A stretch of DNA of 64,000 nucleotides, taken from assembly GCF_014647595.1 (NCBI RefSeq), contig NZ_BMPM01000001.1, forward strand, positions 806,001 through 870,000, written 5' to 3'. The notes below the pieces were generated by a model, which saw only the letters and a program-made list of their open reading frames with translations, ran no database searches and was not told the origin of the DNA. Both the position numbers and the translations under genes were made by a program. This DNA comes from Paenarthrobacter histidinolovorans. GTDB lineage: Bacteria > Actinomycetota > Actinomycetes > Actinomycetales > Micrococcaceae. This document shows positions 34,108-46,802 of the stretch, one piece after another (the stretch's first letter is position 1; each line of letters starts with the position of its first letter).

Positions 34108-35313
34108 TTAGACGTCGAAGTCGACGGTAACTTCTTCGCTGGTGGGGTGGGACTGGCAGGTGAGGACGTAGCCCTTGTCCAGTTCGTCCTGTTCAAGGGC
34201 GTAGTTCTCGTCCATGGTCACCGTACCGGTGATCAACTTGGCGCGGCAGGTGCCGCACACGCCGCCGGCGCAGGCAAAAGGAACATCCGGGCGGACCCGA
34301 AGGGCTGCGTTGAGGATGGACTCGCGGGCGTGCGTGGGGCTGGCGACGTCGCCGGTGAGGCCATCCAGCGTGAACGTGATCTTGTAGGTGTCCTGCGACT
34401 CGTCCTCCACAACAGGGCGGCCGGCGTTGCCCTCAGGGCGGTCGGGACGGCCGGTAGTGAACAACTCGAAACGGACGTGCTCCGGTTCCACGCCGCGGGC
34501 GGCAAGGGTATCCCGGCACAGCTGGACCAGCTCGAACGGCCCACACAGGAACCATTCATCAACGTCCTCGGCGTGAATCGCCGACGACAACAGGGCCTGC
34601 AGCTTCTCCGAATCAATGCGGCCGGTCATCAGCGGCGCGATCCGCTGCTCCCGGGACAGCACGTGGTGCAGCGCAAGGCGGGTGGGGTACTTGTCCTTCA
34701 GGTCCGCCAGTTCCTCCAGAAACATGACATCCATGGCAGCCTTGTTCGCGTACACGAGGTCGAACGTGGTTTCCGGGTTGGCGGCAAGGAGCGTGCGCGC
34801 AATCGCGATAACAGGCGTGATGCCAGAACCCGCGGCGATCGCCACGAAGTTGCCCGGCTCCCCCGCCAGTTCCTCGGGATGGTTCATGGAATTCATGACG
34901 TTGTGCTGGACCGGTGAACCGTCCTTGCCATGCCGCGAAATGAACGCACCCTGGGGGCTCATGACATCCAAAACGTCCCCGGCCTTCAGCTCGGCATTCG
35001 CCCACGTGGAGAACAGGCCGCCCAGGTCCTTTTTGATGGCCACGCGGATCTCGCTGCTGCCGTCCTCGAAGCTGCGCGGCTCTGCGCAGATCGAGTAGCT
35101 GCGGCGGACCTCATGGGGTTCACCGTCCTCGTCCGGAAGCGTGGTGCGCAAGGCAACGTACTGGCCGGGAAGGTAGTCATACTGGCCCGCCAAATCCGCC
35201 GGGACACCGAACGTGACCTCGATGGCATCGTCCGTGAGGCGCCGGACTTCCGCGACGGTCAGATTGTGGAAAGACGCACGACGGCGACTGGCCGTCTGTG
35301 TTTCGGTGGTCAT
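34108..35313 (-). CDS. paaE: Phenylacetyl-CoA epoxidase reductase subunit PaaE
   Basis: 401 residues that pass electrons from NADPH to the PaaAC di-iron centre. The N-terminal FAD domain has DYLPGQYVALR and RRSYSICAEP; the NAD domain has AAGSGITPVIAIARTLLA and EWFLCGPFELV. The C-terminal 2Fe-2S ferredoxin has ACAGGVCGTCRAKL with a fourth Cys in VLTCQSHP. ATG 35313 follows AAGGAAG; the open frame upstream belongs to the paaD region. It lies 10 bases after paaD. The length is somewhat above the common 350-380 because of a longer linker before the ferredoxin. Confidence 0.95.
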   Translation of the reverse strand: MTTETQTASRRRASFHNLTVAEVRRLTDDAIEVTFGVPADLAGQYDYLPGQYVALRTTLPDEDGEPHEVRRSYSICAEPRSFEDGSSEIRVAIKKDLGGLFSTWANAELKAGDVLDVMSPQGAFISRHGKDGSPVQHNVMNSMNHPEELAGEPGNFVAIAAGSGITPVIAIARTLLAANPETTFDLVYANKAAMDVMFLEELADLKDKYPTRLALHHVLSREQRIAPLMTGRIDSEKLQALLSSAIHAEDVDEWFLCGPFELVQLCRDTLAARGVEPEHVRFELFTTGRPDRPEGNAGRPVVEDESQDTYKITFTLDGLTGDVASPTHARESILNAALRVRPDVPFACAGGVCGTCRAKLITGTVTMDENYALEQDELDKGYVLTCQSHPTSEEVTVDFDV

Positions 35314-35323
35314 GGCTGCTTCC

Positions 35324-35902
35324 TTAGAGGACTTTGAAGTAGTCGAACGGTTCCTTGCAGTCCTGGCAGACAAACAGCGCCTTGCAGGAAGTGGAACCAA
35401 AGCGGGTGAGTTCCTTGGTATTGAGTGAGGAACACTGGGGGCATTTCACGGCAAGGCTCAGGCGGACGGGACCAGAATGGCCGCCTGCTGCAGCCCTGCC
35501 GCTGGGCGGAGCAATCCCGTACTCCTCCAGCTTGGCCTTGCCGGATTCGGTCATCCAGTCAGTGGTCCATGCCGGCGACAACACCAGGTTGATGTGAACG
35601 CTCGCGTAGCCCTCTTTCTCGAAAGCCTTGCGAAGGTCGTCGCCAATGGCGTCCATCGCGGGGCAGCCCGAGTACGTGGGCGTGATGGTGACCTCGACGG
35701 CGGTACTTGCCGGGCCGCCGTCGTGCTTGCCATCAGCGGTGGCCGCCTCAGGCGACTGAACAACCCGCACGCCGCGCAGGATCCCAAGGTCCTCGATGGT
35801 GAGGACCGGGATCTCCGGATCGCAGACCGTGGACGCGATGTCCCAGGCCCTCTCCTCCTGAGTGCGTACCTGCGTCCGTGACAGAGTCGTCATGCTGCTC
35901 AC
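35324..35902 (-). CDS. paaD: Phenylacetyl-CoA epoxidase maturation subunit PaaD
   Basis: 192 residues. An N-terminal DUF59 (MIP18-like) domain has ICDPEIPVLTIEDLG-type sequence (here VCDPEIPVLTIEDLGILRGV) and YSGCPAMDAIGDDL. The C-terminal zinc or Fe-S segment has CPQC and CQDC pairs (KCPQCSS, FVCQDCKEPFDYFK), as in PaaD/PaaJ. It probably assembles metal centres of the epoxidase. Start GTG 35902 overlaps the paaC stop as GTGA, the same device as between paaB and paaC; ATG 35893 is an alternative. Confidence 0.93.
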   Translation of the reverse strand: MSSMTTLSRTQVRTQEERAWDIASTVCDPEIPVLTIEDLGILRGVRVVQSPEAATADGKHDGGPASTAVEVTITPTYSGCPAMDAIGDDLRKAFEKEGYASVHINLVLSPAWTTDWMTESGKAKLEEYGIAPPSGRAAAGGHSGPVRLSLAVKCPQCSSLNTKELTRFGSTSCKALFVCQDCKEPFDYFKVL

Positions 35903-36816
35903 CAGCTCGCGCCGGGGTGCTCGCGGGCCAGAACCTGCATTTCGGCCAGGATGTAGCCCATGAACTCGGAGTGCTTCCCGCGCCGGCCGCCACCGGGCGC
36001 CTGTGGGACACCGGGAATGTCCAGCTCGGCCTCGGCCAGGATCTGCCCCGTGAGGCGGTCAAATTCGTCGCGAAGGGAGGAAGGCTGGACTGTCACTCCG
36101 GATTCGGACAGGCGGGTGGTGAGTTCGTCGTCCTCGAAGAGTTCGTCCACGTACGGCCACACGAGCTTGAAGCCCTGAATCATCCTGGCGCGGGACTCAT
36201 CGGTCCCGCCGGCAAGGCGCAACACCCACTGGGCACTGTGGTCGCGATGGTAGTCCACTTCCTTGACAGCCTTGGCAGAGATGGCGGCGATGGTGGAATC
36301 CGTGGACTCCACCAGCCGGCTGTACAGCTCGTACTGGTAGAAGCTCACGATGAACTGGCGGGCAATGGTGACGGCGAAGTCCCCGTTGGGCTGCTCAAAC
36401 AGGTGAGCCGAGCGGAACTCGTGCTCGCGGCGGAAGTAGGCAAGGTCGTCCTCGGACTTGTCCCAGGCGGCTCCGGCGTAAGTCAGGAAGGAGCGTGCGT
36501 GGCCCAGCTGGTCCAGTGCAATGTTGCCAAGGGCGATGTCCTCCTCAAGCTCCGGCGCACGGGAAATCCAGTGGCCCAGGCGTTGGGCGAGGATCAGACC
36601 GTCATCGCCCAAACGAAGGGCAAACCCAGCGATGTCCTCACTCGGCTTGACCTGTCCGCGGCTGATTTCCAGCGCGATGTCCTCGGGCCGCAGCGCGTTG
36701 CCTGGCGTGATGCGGGTGGCGCTGGCCGAACCGTCTCCGGAAGCCCCGGCTCCGTGAACGCCGACGGAGATATCGCCGTGTCCCTCGATTGCGAAGTCAG
36801 TGTCTTTGGTGCTCAC
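35899..36816 (-). CDS. paaC: Phenylacetyl-CoA epoxidase structural subunit PaaC
   Basis: 305 residues, ferritin-like helical fold. Family signatures: DDGLILAQRLGHWISRAPEL, NIALDQLGHARSFLTYAG, KAVKEVDYHRDHSAQWVLRL and EFMGYILAEMQVLAREHPGA. PaaC pairs with PaaA in the hetero-oligomer that makes 1,2-epoxyphenylacetyl-CoA; it lacks its own di-iron function but stabilises the complex. Start GTG 36816 overlaps the paaB stop (GTGA). The N-terminal 40 residues are Gly/Ala/Ser-rich and longer than in the E. coli protein. Frame sequence before GTG 36816 belongs to paaB in another frame. Confidence 0.95.
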   Translation of the reverse strand: MSTKDTDFAIEGHGDISVGVHGAGASGDGSASATRITPGNALRPEDIALEISRGQVKPSEDIAGFALRLGDDGLILAQRLGHWISRAPELEEDIALGNIALDQLGHARSFLTYAGAAWDKSEDDLAYFRREHEFRSAHLFEQPNGDFAVTIARQFIVSFYQYELYSRLVESTDSTIAAISAKAVKEVDYHRDHSAQWVLRLAGGTDESRARMIQGFKLVWPYVDELFEDDELTTRLSESGVTVQPSSLRDEFDRLTGQILAEAELDIPGVPQAPGGGRRGKHSEFMGYILAEMQVLAREHPGASW

Positions 36817-37241
36817 AGGTGCTTCACGCCTTCGCTCTTGGTGTAGTAGGTGGCGTGGCGGTAGTCCTTGCCCTGCGGGGACTCGAAGAAGGCACCCTTG
36901 GCGTCGGGATCGCTGGAGGAAATCGCCTCGGCCGGGACCACCCAAATGGAGACGCCCTCGTTGCGGCGGGTGTAAAGGTCGCGGGCGTTCCGGAGGGCCA
37001 TCGCCGCATCCGGGGCGTGCAAGGAACCTGCGTGCACGTGGGACAGGCCACGGCTTGAACGCACGAAGACCTCCCACAAGGACCACGGGTGCTCTTCCTT
37101 GGCGCCGCCGGTGGTGCCGCCCGGGCGCGCGGCGGGGGCCGTCGTCGTGCTTTCTGCGTTGGCAGCCGCCACCTTGGGGGCTTCGCGCTTGATCTCGCTG
37201 GCGGCGCTTGCCGGTTCTTCCGGGTTACCGTGGGGAGCCAT
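36813..37241 (-). CDS. paaB: Phenylacetyl-CoA epoxidase subunit PaaB
   Basis: 142 residues; the C-terminal 93 are the conserved PaaB domain (WSLWEVFVRSSRGLSHVHAG, SLHAPDAAMALRNARDLYTR, RNEGVSIWVVPAEAI). The N-terminal 48 residues (Ala/Thr/Gly-rich) are an extension seen in actinobacterial PaaB. PaaB bridges PaaAC units. The start ATG 37241 shares its first base region with the paaA stop (TAATG). Some residues between the paaA stop and the PaaB core may be a flexible tether. Confidence 0.95.
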   Translation of the reverse strand: MAPHGNPEEPASAASEIKREAPKVAAANAESTTTAPAARPGGTTGGAKEEHPWSLWEVFVRSSRGLSHVHAGSLHAPDAAMALRNARDLYTRRNEGVSIWVVPAEAISSSDPDAKGAFFESPQGKDYRHATYYTKSEGVKHL

Positions 37242-38236
37242 TATGCTGCGTTCACTTTCTCTGCTTGCTTGCGGGCGTAGGCCACTGCTGCTTCCCGAAC
37301 CCAGGCACCGTTTTCGTGTGCCTCGCGGCGGCGCTCGATGCGCTGCGAGTTACAGGGACCGCGGCCGGCCAGGACTTCCTTGAACTCATTCCAGTCCAGG
37401 GGTCCGTGCTCCCACTTCTTGGTTTCTTCGTTGAAACGGATGTCCTTGTCCGGGAGGGTGAGGCCCAGGACCTTGACCTGCTCCACCATCATGCCGACGA
37501 ACCGGCTGCGCAGCTCGTCGTTGCTGAAGCGTTTGATGTTCCAGGCCATGGACTGCTTGGAGTTCGGTGAATCGTCATCCGGCGGGCCGAACATCATCAG
37601 CGACGGCGCGTACCAGCGGTTCACGGCGTCCTGGGCCATCTGCTTCTGCGCAGGCGTGCCGTTGGACAGCTCCAGCAGGATTTCAAAACCCTGGCGCTGG
37701 TGGAATGACTCTTCCTTGCAGATGCGCACCATTGCGCGACCATAAGGACCGTACGAGGCACGGCACAGGGGCACCTGGTTGCAGATGGCGGCGCCATCCA
37801 CCAGCCAGCCAATGGCCCCCATGTCTGCCCAGGAAATCGTGGGGTAGTTGAAGATGGAGGAGTACCGGGCTTTGCCTGCAATCAGGTCTTCCATCATCTG
37901 GTCCCTGCTCTGCCCCAGCGTCTCTGCTGCGGAGTACAGGTACAGGCCGTGGCCCGCCTCATCCTGGACCTTTGCCATGAGGATGGACTTGCGCTTCAGG
38001 CTGGGTGCGCGCGTGATCCAGTTGGCTTCCGGCTGCATGCCGATGATTTCCGAGTGTGCGTGCTGCGAGATCTGGCGCAGCAACGTCTTGCGGTAAGCCG
38101 CAGGCATCCAGTCACGCGGTTCGATGCGTGAGTCTTCCGAAATGATGCGATCAAAATACGCCTGTCCGGCCGCCTCCCGCTCCTGCTCTTCCGGGGACAG
38201 CTCAGCGGGCACTGACTGCAGATTCTGCGATGCCAT
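37241..38236 (-). CDS. paaA: Phenylacetyl-CoA epoxidase catalytic subunit PaaA
   Basis: 331 residues, the di-iron oxygenase subunit of the ring 1,2-phenylacetyl-CoA epoxidase. Iron ligands are in [20 protein letters not shown] and [18 protein letters not shown], with an earlier Glu region near [26 protein letters not shown] and [19 protein letters not shown] are strongly conserved family stretches. ATG 38236 has AGGAG (TTAGGAGCAACC) upstream. It is first in the operon paaA-B-C-D-E-hydratase, and a PaaR-like operator lies 19-32 bases upstream of the start. Confidence 0.97.
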   Translation of the reverse strand: MASQNLQSVPAELSPEEQEREAAGQAYFDRIISEDSRIEPRDWMPAAYRKTLLRQISQHAHSEIIGMQPEANWITRAPSLKRKSILMAKVQDEAGHGLYLYSAAETLGQSRDQMMEDLIAGKARYSSIFNYPTISWADMGAIGWLVDGAAICNQVPLCRASYGPYGRAMVRICKEESFHQRQGFEILLELSNGTPAQKQMAQDAVNRWYAPSLMMFGPPDDDSPNSKQSMAWNIKRFSNDELRSRFVGMMVEQVKVLGLTLPDKDIRFNEETKKWEHGPLDWNEFKEVLAGRGPCNSQRIERRREAHENGAWVREAAVAYARKQAEKVNAA

Positions 38237-38254
38237 GGTTGCTCCTAATAAATT

Positions 38255-38268
38255 ACCGACCGTTCGTT
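38255..38268. promoter_or_regulatory. Putative PaaR (TetR) operator upstream of paaA
   Basis: ACCGACCGTTCGTT, an imperfect palindrome (10 of 14 positions symmetric), 19 bases before paaA. It fits the form ACCGNNCGNNCGGT that I recall for PaaR in Corynebacterium. A related copy, ACCGAATGTTCATT on the minus strand (61390-61403), lies before paaI. Confidence 0.65.
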
Positions 38269-38437
38269 CAGAATATGCGGAGCGGGTGAATTCAGTCAAG
38301 CGTTCACAGGAAGGCCGCGCGACCCGTTGATGACTGTTCCGGAGGCCTGGCGTTGTTGACAAGGCTCCTGAGATTCCCCGTGTTAACTTGGGATGGGGCC
38401 TCAACCGCCCCACGCCAACGCAAGAAAAGAGCCCTAC

Positions 38438-39037
38438 GTGCAATCGCCCCAGCCCTTCAGAATCCTCACCGTCTGCACCGGAAACATCTGCCGCTCCCCC
38501 GTGGCCGAGAGGTTGCTCCAGGCTGGGCTCAACCAGGTAAGTCCCGGATCATTCGAGGTCCGCAGCGCCGGCACACGGGCCATGGTGGGCGAACCCATCC
38601 AGCCCCTGTCCGCGCAGATCATCAGCACCTTCCGCGGGACGCCGGAGGATTTCGCCGCCCGGCAACTGAACCAGAAAATCCTCCGGGAAACCGACCTGGT
38701 GCTGGCCATGACGTCCAAACACCGCGGCGAAGTGCTCCAATTGGACGCCTCCCTGCTCAAACGCACCTTCACCGTCCGGGAATTTGCGCGCATGTTGGCC
38801 GTCCTGGAGACCCGCGACGACGCTCCCGCCACCGGGGACATCGTTGACTTCTGGCGGGCCCTCCCCGCCCGGGCAGCATCTGTCCGGCACCTGGCACTGC
38901 CGTCCGATCCTGCCGACAACGACGTGGTAGACCCCTACCGACGAGCGGAAGAGGTCTACCACCAGATGGAGGATCAGTTGGCCCCGGCCATCCTGGGGAT
39001 CCTCCGGTTTGCGCGCCTGACGGCGCCGGCCAGCTAA
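38438..39037 (+). CDS. Low-molecular-weight protein-tyrosine-phosphatase
   Basis: 199 residues. The active loop is [10 protein letters not shown] (C13-x5-R19-S), and the general acid Asp is in [36 protein letters not shown] fits the family's middle part. In other bacteria such enzymes (Wzb type) reverse tyrosine phosphorylation of capsule kinases; a glycan operon lies 6 kb away, but no tyrosine kinase is seen here. I chose GTG 38438, with AAGAAAAGAG upstream, over the longer frame from 38393. Its stop is 6 bases from that of the convergent LysM gene. The protein is longer than the usual 150 residues through an insert near 110-150. Confidence 0.88.
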   Translation: MQSPQPFRILTVCTGNICRSPVAERLLQAGLNQVSPGSFEVRSAGTRAMVGEPIQPLSAQIISTFRGTPEDFAARQLNQKILRETDLVLAMTSKHRGEVLQLDASLLKRTFTVREFARMLAVLETRDDAPATGDIVDFWRALPARAASVRHLALPSDPADNDVVDPYRRAEEVYHQMEDQLAPAILGILRFARLTAPAS

Positions 39038-39043
39038 CAGCTG

Positions 39044-40054
39044 CTAGTTGAGGGCAATCACCAGCATCTGGTTGGTGCCCGGAATGCAGGTCTGAAGGAC
39101 TACTGCAGGGAATCCGCCGAACACTGCTGCTACATCGTTGGTGGTTCCCGGGTTGGGCACCTGGCCCCTGCCTGTGGCCGTGAAGGTTCCGTAACCAGGA
39201 ATGGAAACGGTCTCCCCGACCCCGATCCCCGAGAACCGGGCCCATCCTCCGCAGAAATCATGCTCGGTGATGAACACGGCGTAGGCGTTGGTTGGCGTGT
39301 AGTTGATCGGCCCGATGCACGCGTCCACCAGTGATTGGCCACCGGCGCCTGCCACGTAAATCGTCCGGACAGCCGGGGCTGGTGCCGGCGCGGGTGCTGG
39401 TGCCGGTGCCGGTGCTGGTGCCGCCACGACGGCGGGGGCGGCTGCAGCCTGGGCCTGTGCAACCGGGGCCTGCACTGCGGCCGGCGCGGCGACGGGAGCA
39501 ACAGGCGGTCCCGTCAGCTTAAGGACCTGGCCCGGGACGATCACCGAGTAGGCACCCAGGCCGTTCGCAGCCAACATGGCGTTGACGTCCACGCCGAACC
39601 TTGCGGCAATGGAGCCCACTGTGTCACCCGATGCCACGGTATAAAGGTTGGGATCACCGGCGGGAGCGGCAGGTGCGGGATCGGCAGCCGGAACTGGTTC
39701 GGCGGCCGCTGCAGGGACGGCGGCAGGCTCAGCGGCAGGAGCTGCCGCCGGTACCTCGGCAGCCGGAGCCACTTGGGTTGCCGGATCCTGTGACGGTGCT
39801 GCCGAAGCAGGATCGGCGGCAGGGGCAGAGGGCACTGCCTCCGGCGCAGCCGCTTGTTCATTCGACACTGATTGCTGCTCGCTGCCGGCCGGGTGCGTGG
39901 CCCAATTGACCACCCCGAAAAGCAGGGGGATCAACGCCAATAATGCAAGCACGGCACCGGCAATCATGAGCTTTGATTTGCTGAACGGCGTTTGCCGGCC
40001 AACGCCATTGTTCTTGTTGAGGGACGTTTGGAAATCTACATCGTTCATGTTCAT
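39044..40054 (-). CDS. Membrane-anchored LysM protein with Ala/Pro-rich linkers
   Basis: 336 residues. A cytoplasmic tail of about 28 residues is followed by one membrane helix (about 29-51, LMIAGAVLALLALIPLLFGV). The outer part has two Ala/Pro-rich linkers, the second with an (Ala-Pro)n run near residue 205-225 encoded by a repetitive DNA stretch (39388-39425). Between them is a LysM peptidoglycan-binding motif (YTVASGDTVGSIAARFGVDV). The C-terminal 105 residues hold three Cys in DACIGP, DFCGGW and QTCIPG, a small extracellular domain not recognised. It probably binds the cell wall. Start ATG 40054; ATG 40048 is possible. Confidence 0.8.
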   Translation of the reverse strand: MNMNDVDFQTSLNKNNGVGRQTPFSKSKLMIAGAVLALLALIPLLFGVVNWATHPAGSEQQSVSNEQAAAPEAVPSAPAADPASAAPSQDPATQVAPAAEVPAAAPAAEPAAVPAAAAEPVPAADPAPAAPAGDPNLYTVASGDTVGSIAARFGVDVNAMLAANGLGAYSVIVPGQVLKLTGPPVAPVAAPAAVQAPVAQAQAAAAPAVVAAPAPAPAPAPAPAPAPAVRTIYVAGAGGQSLVDACIGPINYTPTNAYAVFITEHDFCGGWARFSGIGVGETVSIPGYGTFTATGRGQVPNPGTTNDVAAVFGGFPAVVLQTCIPGTNQMLVIALN

Positions 40055-40488
40055 GGGAACCCCGGGACTCCATGGCTCGGACCGCGCGTGGGAGCCGTTG
40101 CGGCCCTGGTGCAGATAGCGCAGCTATGTATTGGGAAGAGCACCGCCGCACAAGGGCGGGGTGCGATCCACCGCTGAGCCGGAGGAACGGAATTGCAATA
40201 AACCCCTGCGAATTCAAATATAGGAATTGTGTATTGCCCGCTGCACGAGTAGGAGCTACTCGACTTTCCCGGTAGCGGAAGCACGGAGCTGTCAGGTATT
40301 ACGCAGATTCAAGGAATGGACTACTTGGCAGTACTCGGACCCGGTTTACGGGAGTACATGGAGTCATGCCCGCTTCACAGGCCATTTATTGTGCCCTGAA
40401 TGCGTGGTTTCAGCGTATGCTCTCCTCAGCGCAGCTAAGACGGCGTTGTTCGCTTTGGTGTGGGGCCACTTTTGAAGGCAGGGGTTCA
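40055..40488. other. Intergenic region, 434 bases, divergent promoter
   Basis: No convincing coding sequence. The open frame 40366-40488 is continuous with the kinase but has Trp/Cys/Arg-rich codons unlike it. GAGTAG-gag-CTACTC (40247-40261) and GTACTC...GAGTAC near 40330-40357 are short inverted repeats that could be regulatory sites for the LysM gene or the kinase. No known motif was matched. Confidence 0.4.
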
Positions 40489-43943
<3,455 letters not shown>

Positions 43944-43947
<4 letters not shown>

Positions 43948-44855
43948 AGATCCTTATCGCGGACGATGACCAAATCTCCCGCATGATCACCAAAGCGGCG
44001 GTGGAGCAATCCGGGCACGACTGCATTGTGGCCGTGGACGGGGACTCGGCGTGGCAACTCTTCCAGGAGCACAGCCCGGAAGCCGTGGTGACGGACCTGA
44101 TGATGCCCGGGCTCAACGGGCTGGACCTCTGCCGTGCCATCCGGGCAGCGGGAAAGGACCGGTACACGTACGTCATCCTGGTGACTTCCCATGGGTCACG
44201 GAAAGACGTCCTTGCCGGAATGGAGGCAGGTGCTGACGACTACGTCACCAAGCCCCTGGACCCTTTCAGCCTGCACATCCGGCTACTGGCGGCCCAGCGC
44301 ATTACGTCCTTGCATGCGGACCTGGCCCGGTATCGTTCGGCGCTGACCGAGCAAGCACGCACGGATCCCCTCACCAAGGTGCACAACCGGCTCAAGCTGT
44401 CCGAGGATCTGGGCGAGCTGCATGACGGGAGCCATGGATACTGCCTGGCAATGGTGGATGTTGACAACTTCAAGAGCTATAACGACATCTACGGCCACCA
44501 AGCCGGAGATGCCGCACTGGTTGCCATTGCCGACACCCTGGCCAGCCAAGTCCGGGCCACCGATGCCGTGTACCGCTTTGGCGGGGAAGAGTTCCTGTTG
44601 CTGCTCCGGGAGCAGTCGGCCGCCACGGCGGATTTGGTCATGGAACGGGTCAGGTCAGCCGTGCATGACCTGACAATCGAGCACTCCGGCGACCCCGACG
44701 GCGTCCTGACCATCAGCGCGGGAATCGCAGCTTCCCCGGGCGGCCACCCCGCCGGAACCGAACATCTCCTGCGGGAGGCCGACCTCGCCCTGTACGCCGC
44801 CAAAGCTGCAGGCAGGAACAGGGTGGCCTTGGCCGATTCATTCCATGCGGAATGA
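43944..44855 (+). CDS. Response regulator with GGDEF diguanylate cyclase domain
   Basis: 303 residues. The receiver domain has phospho-acceptor D51 (VVTDLMMPGLNG) and DDYVTKPLD. The GGDEF domain has the active loop GGEEF at 213-217 and an inhibitory I-site RATD (204-207) five residues before it, so product feedback is expected. Phosphorylation by the upstream hybrid kinase would control synthesis of c-di-GMP. The ATG overlaps the kinase stop by four bases. A second c-di-GMP protein lies at 59195-60748. It is followed convergently by the glycan operon, which c-di-GMP may influence (inference). Confidence 0.93.
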
Positions 44856-44858
44856 AGG

Positions 44859-45665
44859 TCACCCTGCCCGTACGGGCGCGGGCACAAAGTAGGTTTCCGG
44901 TTTCCGTGGAATGTTTCCGCCAGGGAACAGGGCGTCCGCTTGCGTTGCGTACTCCCTGATCCGCGCTTGTTTGGCGTTCAGTCCCGTGTCCCAGGTCCAC
45001 GGCACAAACCCCATTTTCGACATGTGCCGTTGATCCGGAGCCGTCGCCACGTCATAGGGGAAGTCTGAGTACATGACCACGTGCTCCGGATACCCCTGAC
45101 CCAGTTGGCGGGTGATCAGGTGGTCCACGTGCTTCCCCACGCCGGCCGGGCAGAAGAGCAGTTCCGCTTCGGTCTCCGCCAACAGCGTCGCGACGGCGGC
45201 TCCGAGCGAACGGATGAGGGCGTAGTCGCCCTTTGCGATCCTGCCCATCGCGATGTCGAAACGGTAGGTGGGGTAGCGATGGGTCAACTCCGGAAGGAGC
45301 CGGTCCCAGGCGCTGCTGCACACCATTGGTGGCTTGCGCCGGCGTCGAAAGAGCGCGTCCACTTGGCCAAGGTGGATGGGATGAACCCCCATTGCTTCCA
45401 GGACCGCCCGGTCTTCACGTTGCCGGGCCTCGAACAGTTCGCCGGCGTCCGGTATGGTGCATTGGCGCATGAAGGACCGGGCTGCCCGGGTGTGCGGCGA
45501 CGGCTGCGCCTCGGTGAAGAGCGTGGCCACAATGATCTCGCGTTCCTTGGCCTGTGCCTCGAGCAAGGCGCCGCAGGACAACACAGCATCATCGAGATGG
45601 GGTGACAGGAACAGCCACGGCGCGTTACCGGCCATTGACCTTTCAACCCGTGATCGGACAGGCAT
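44859..45665 (-). CDS. PIG-L family deacetylase
   Basis: 268 residues, zinc-dependent N-acetylglucosaminide deacetylase fold. The motif SPHLDDAVLSCGALLE (P22-H-L-D-D) and the later KHVDHLITRQLGQG supply the zinc and catalytic residues. It is the last gene of a five-gene minus-strand glycan operon; its ATG directly abuts the stop of the preceding glycosyltransferase. It probably deacetylates an amino sugar in the surface glycan or a lipid-linked precursor. The start could also be the internal Met at residue 11, but the first ATG is contiguous with the upstream stop. Confidence 0.87.
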   Translation of the reverse strand: MPVRSRVERSMAGNAPWLFLSPHLDDAVLSCGALLEAQAKEREIIVATLFTEAQPSPHTRAARSFMRQCTIPDAGELFEARQREDRAVLEAMGVHPIHLGQVDALFRRRRKPPMVCSSAWDRLLPELTHRYPTYRFDIAMGRIAKGDYALIRSLGAAVATLLAETEAELLFCPAGVGKHVDHLITRQLGQGYPEHVVMYSDFPYDVATAPDQRHMSKMGFVPWTWDTGLNAKQARIREYATQADALFPGGNIPRKPETYFVPAPVRAG

Positions 45666-46802
45666 CTAAGCCCTCTCAGCGTGGTGGGCCCGGCTTTGTG
45701 GATTCCGTAGTTCAGCAAGAGCCGTGCGGTATGCCCCGGCCTGCATTCCGGCGAGCGCATCCCAGCTGTAGCCGGCAGCGAACTTCCGTCCCCGGGCTGC
45801 TACTTCCTCCAGTCCGTCCTGGCCATAGCTGCGGACTATCTGGTGGGCGAATTGTTCGACCTTGAACGCTTCGACAAGCCACCCAACGCCGGGCGGGATG
45901 ATCTCCCGCAAACAGGGAATGTCGAATGCGATCACCGGGGTTCCTGCTGCAAGTGCGTCGATGGCCACCAACCCGAAAGTCTCGTGGCGGGAGGGCACCA
46001 CCAGCAACCGTGCATTGCTCAATGCCTGGATCTTTTCTTCACCGGCCAACCAGCCAAGCATCTGTACGGAGCCTGAGAGGCCGGCGTCGTCGATGGACGC
46101 GCGGAACCGTTCTTCGTCCGGGCCGGTGCCGGCGATCAGAAGCTTGCCATCTATCCGTCCACGGATTTCGGCCCACGCTTGCAAAAGGAGGTCCAGGCCC
46201 TTGTGCCCCACTTCAAGGCGGCCTACGAAAAGGACATCCTGACCAACGTGCGGCGTCGTATCCCATATTCCAGGGTCCACACCGTTGCCGATGACATCGA
46301 CATGGAGTGCCGGGTTCACCTCTTTCAGCCGCTCACTGATTCCCTCCGAGACAGCGATGAGCCTGCTGTGTGTCCGGACGCCCAATCGCTCGATCCACTG
46401 CAGTGGCAGTTTGTACTGCCGCGCTTTTTCCGCCGCATGAAGCCATTGCACCACCCCGATCGTGGGTCGATTCGTCCACAGCGGGGCAGCCATCGTGGAG
46501 AACGGAGCAAAAAAGTCCTCCACCACCAGCTCTGTCGCGGACCGGCGCTTATGTACCTCGTAGGGCAAGCGCACGATGTAGCCAATCAGCCTGGTCAGCC
46601 GGTTCGATCCCCTTCCAAAGCCGATCGGGACGTAGTGCACACCGTCCTGGAAGCGTTCCCGCCAGCCCGGGTACCGGGTTGTCAGCACGGTAACGTCAAA
46701 GCCTTGGGCCGCCAGCCGTCGGTTGATTTCATGGGTCCGCACAGATCCCCCGCCTGCGCCGGGCATGCGTGGATCCTCGAAACCCAAATGCAGGACTCTC
46801 AT
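45666..46802 (-). CDS. Glycosyltransferase family 4 protein
   Basis: 378 residues, GT-B fold. HLGFEDPRMPGAGGGSVRTH at the start holds the glycine-rich donor-side loop; the C-terminal half has VLFVGRLEVGHKGLDLLLQA, GTGPDEERFRASID and VPSRHETFGLVAIDALAAGT, the GT4 EX7E-type nucleotide-sugar site. It adds a sugar to a growing surface glycan; donor and acceptor are unknown. Its ATG follows the stop of the flippase-GT fusion without a gap. Confidence 0.92.
   Translation of the reverse strand: MRVLHLGFEDPRMPGAGGGSVRTHEINRRLAAQGFDVTVLTTRYPGWRERFQDGVHYVPIGFGRGSNRLTRLIGYIVRLPYEVHKRRSATELVVEDFFAPFSTMAAPLWTNRPTIGVVQWLHAAEKARQYKLPLQWIERLGVRTHSRLIAVSEGISERLKEVNPALHVDVIGNGVDPGIWDTTPHVGQDVLFVGRLEVGHKGLDLLLQAWAEIRGRIDGKLLIAGTGPDEERFRASIDDAGLSGSVQMLGWLAGEEKIQALSNARLLVVPSRHETFGLVAIDALAAGTPVIAFDIPCLREIIPPGVGWLVEAFKVEQFAHQIVRSYGQDGLEEVAARGRKFAAGYSWDALAGMQAGAYRTALAELRNPQSRAHHAERA

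Noticed and set aside
39388..39425. GGTGCC repeat as a regulatory repeat
   Set aside because: Codes for the Ala-Pro linker of the LysM protein; inside the gene.
40366..40488. N-terminal extension of the hybrid kinase
   Set aside because: Cys/Trp/Arg-rich and unlike the rest; the ribosome site and family start fit GTG 40489.
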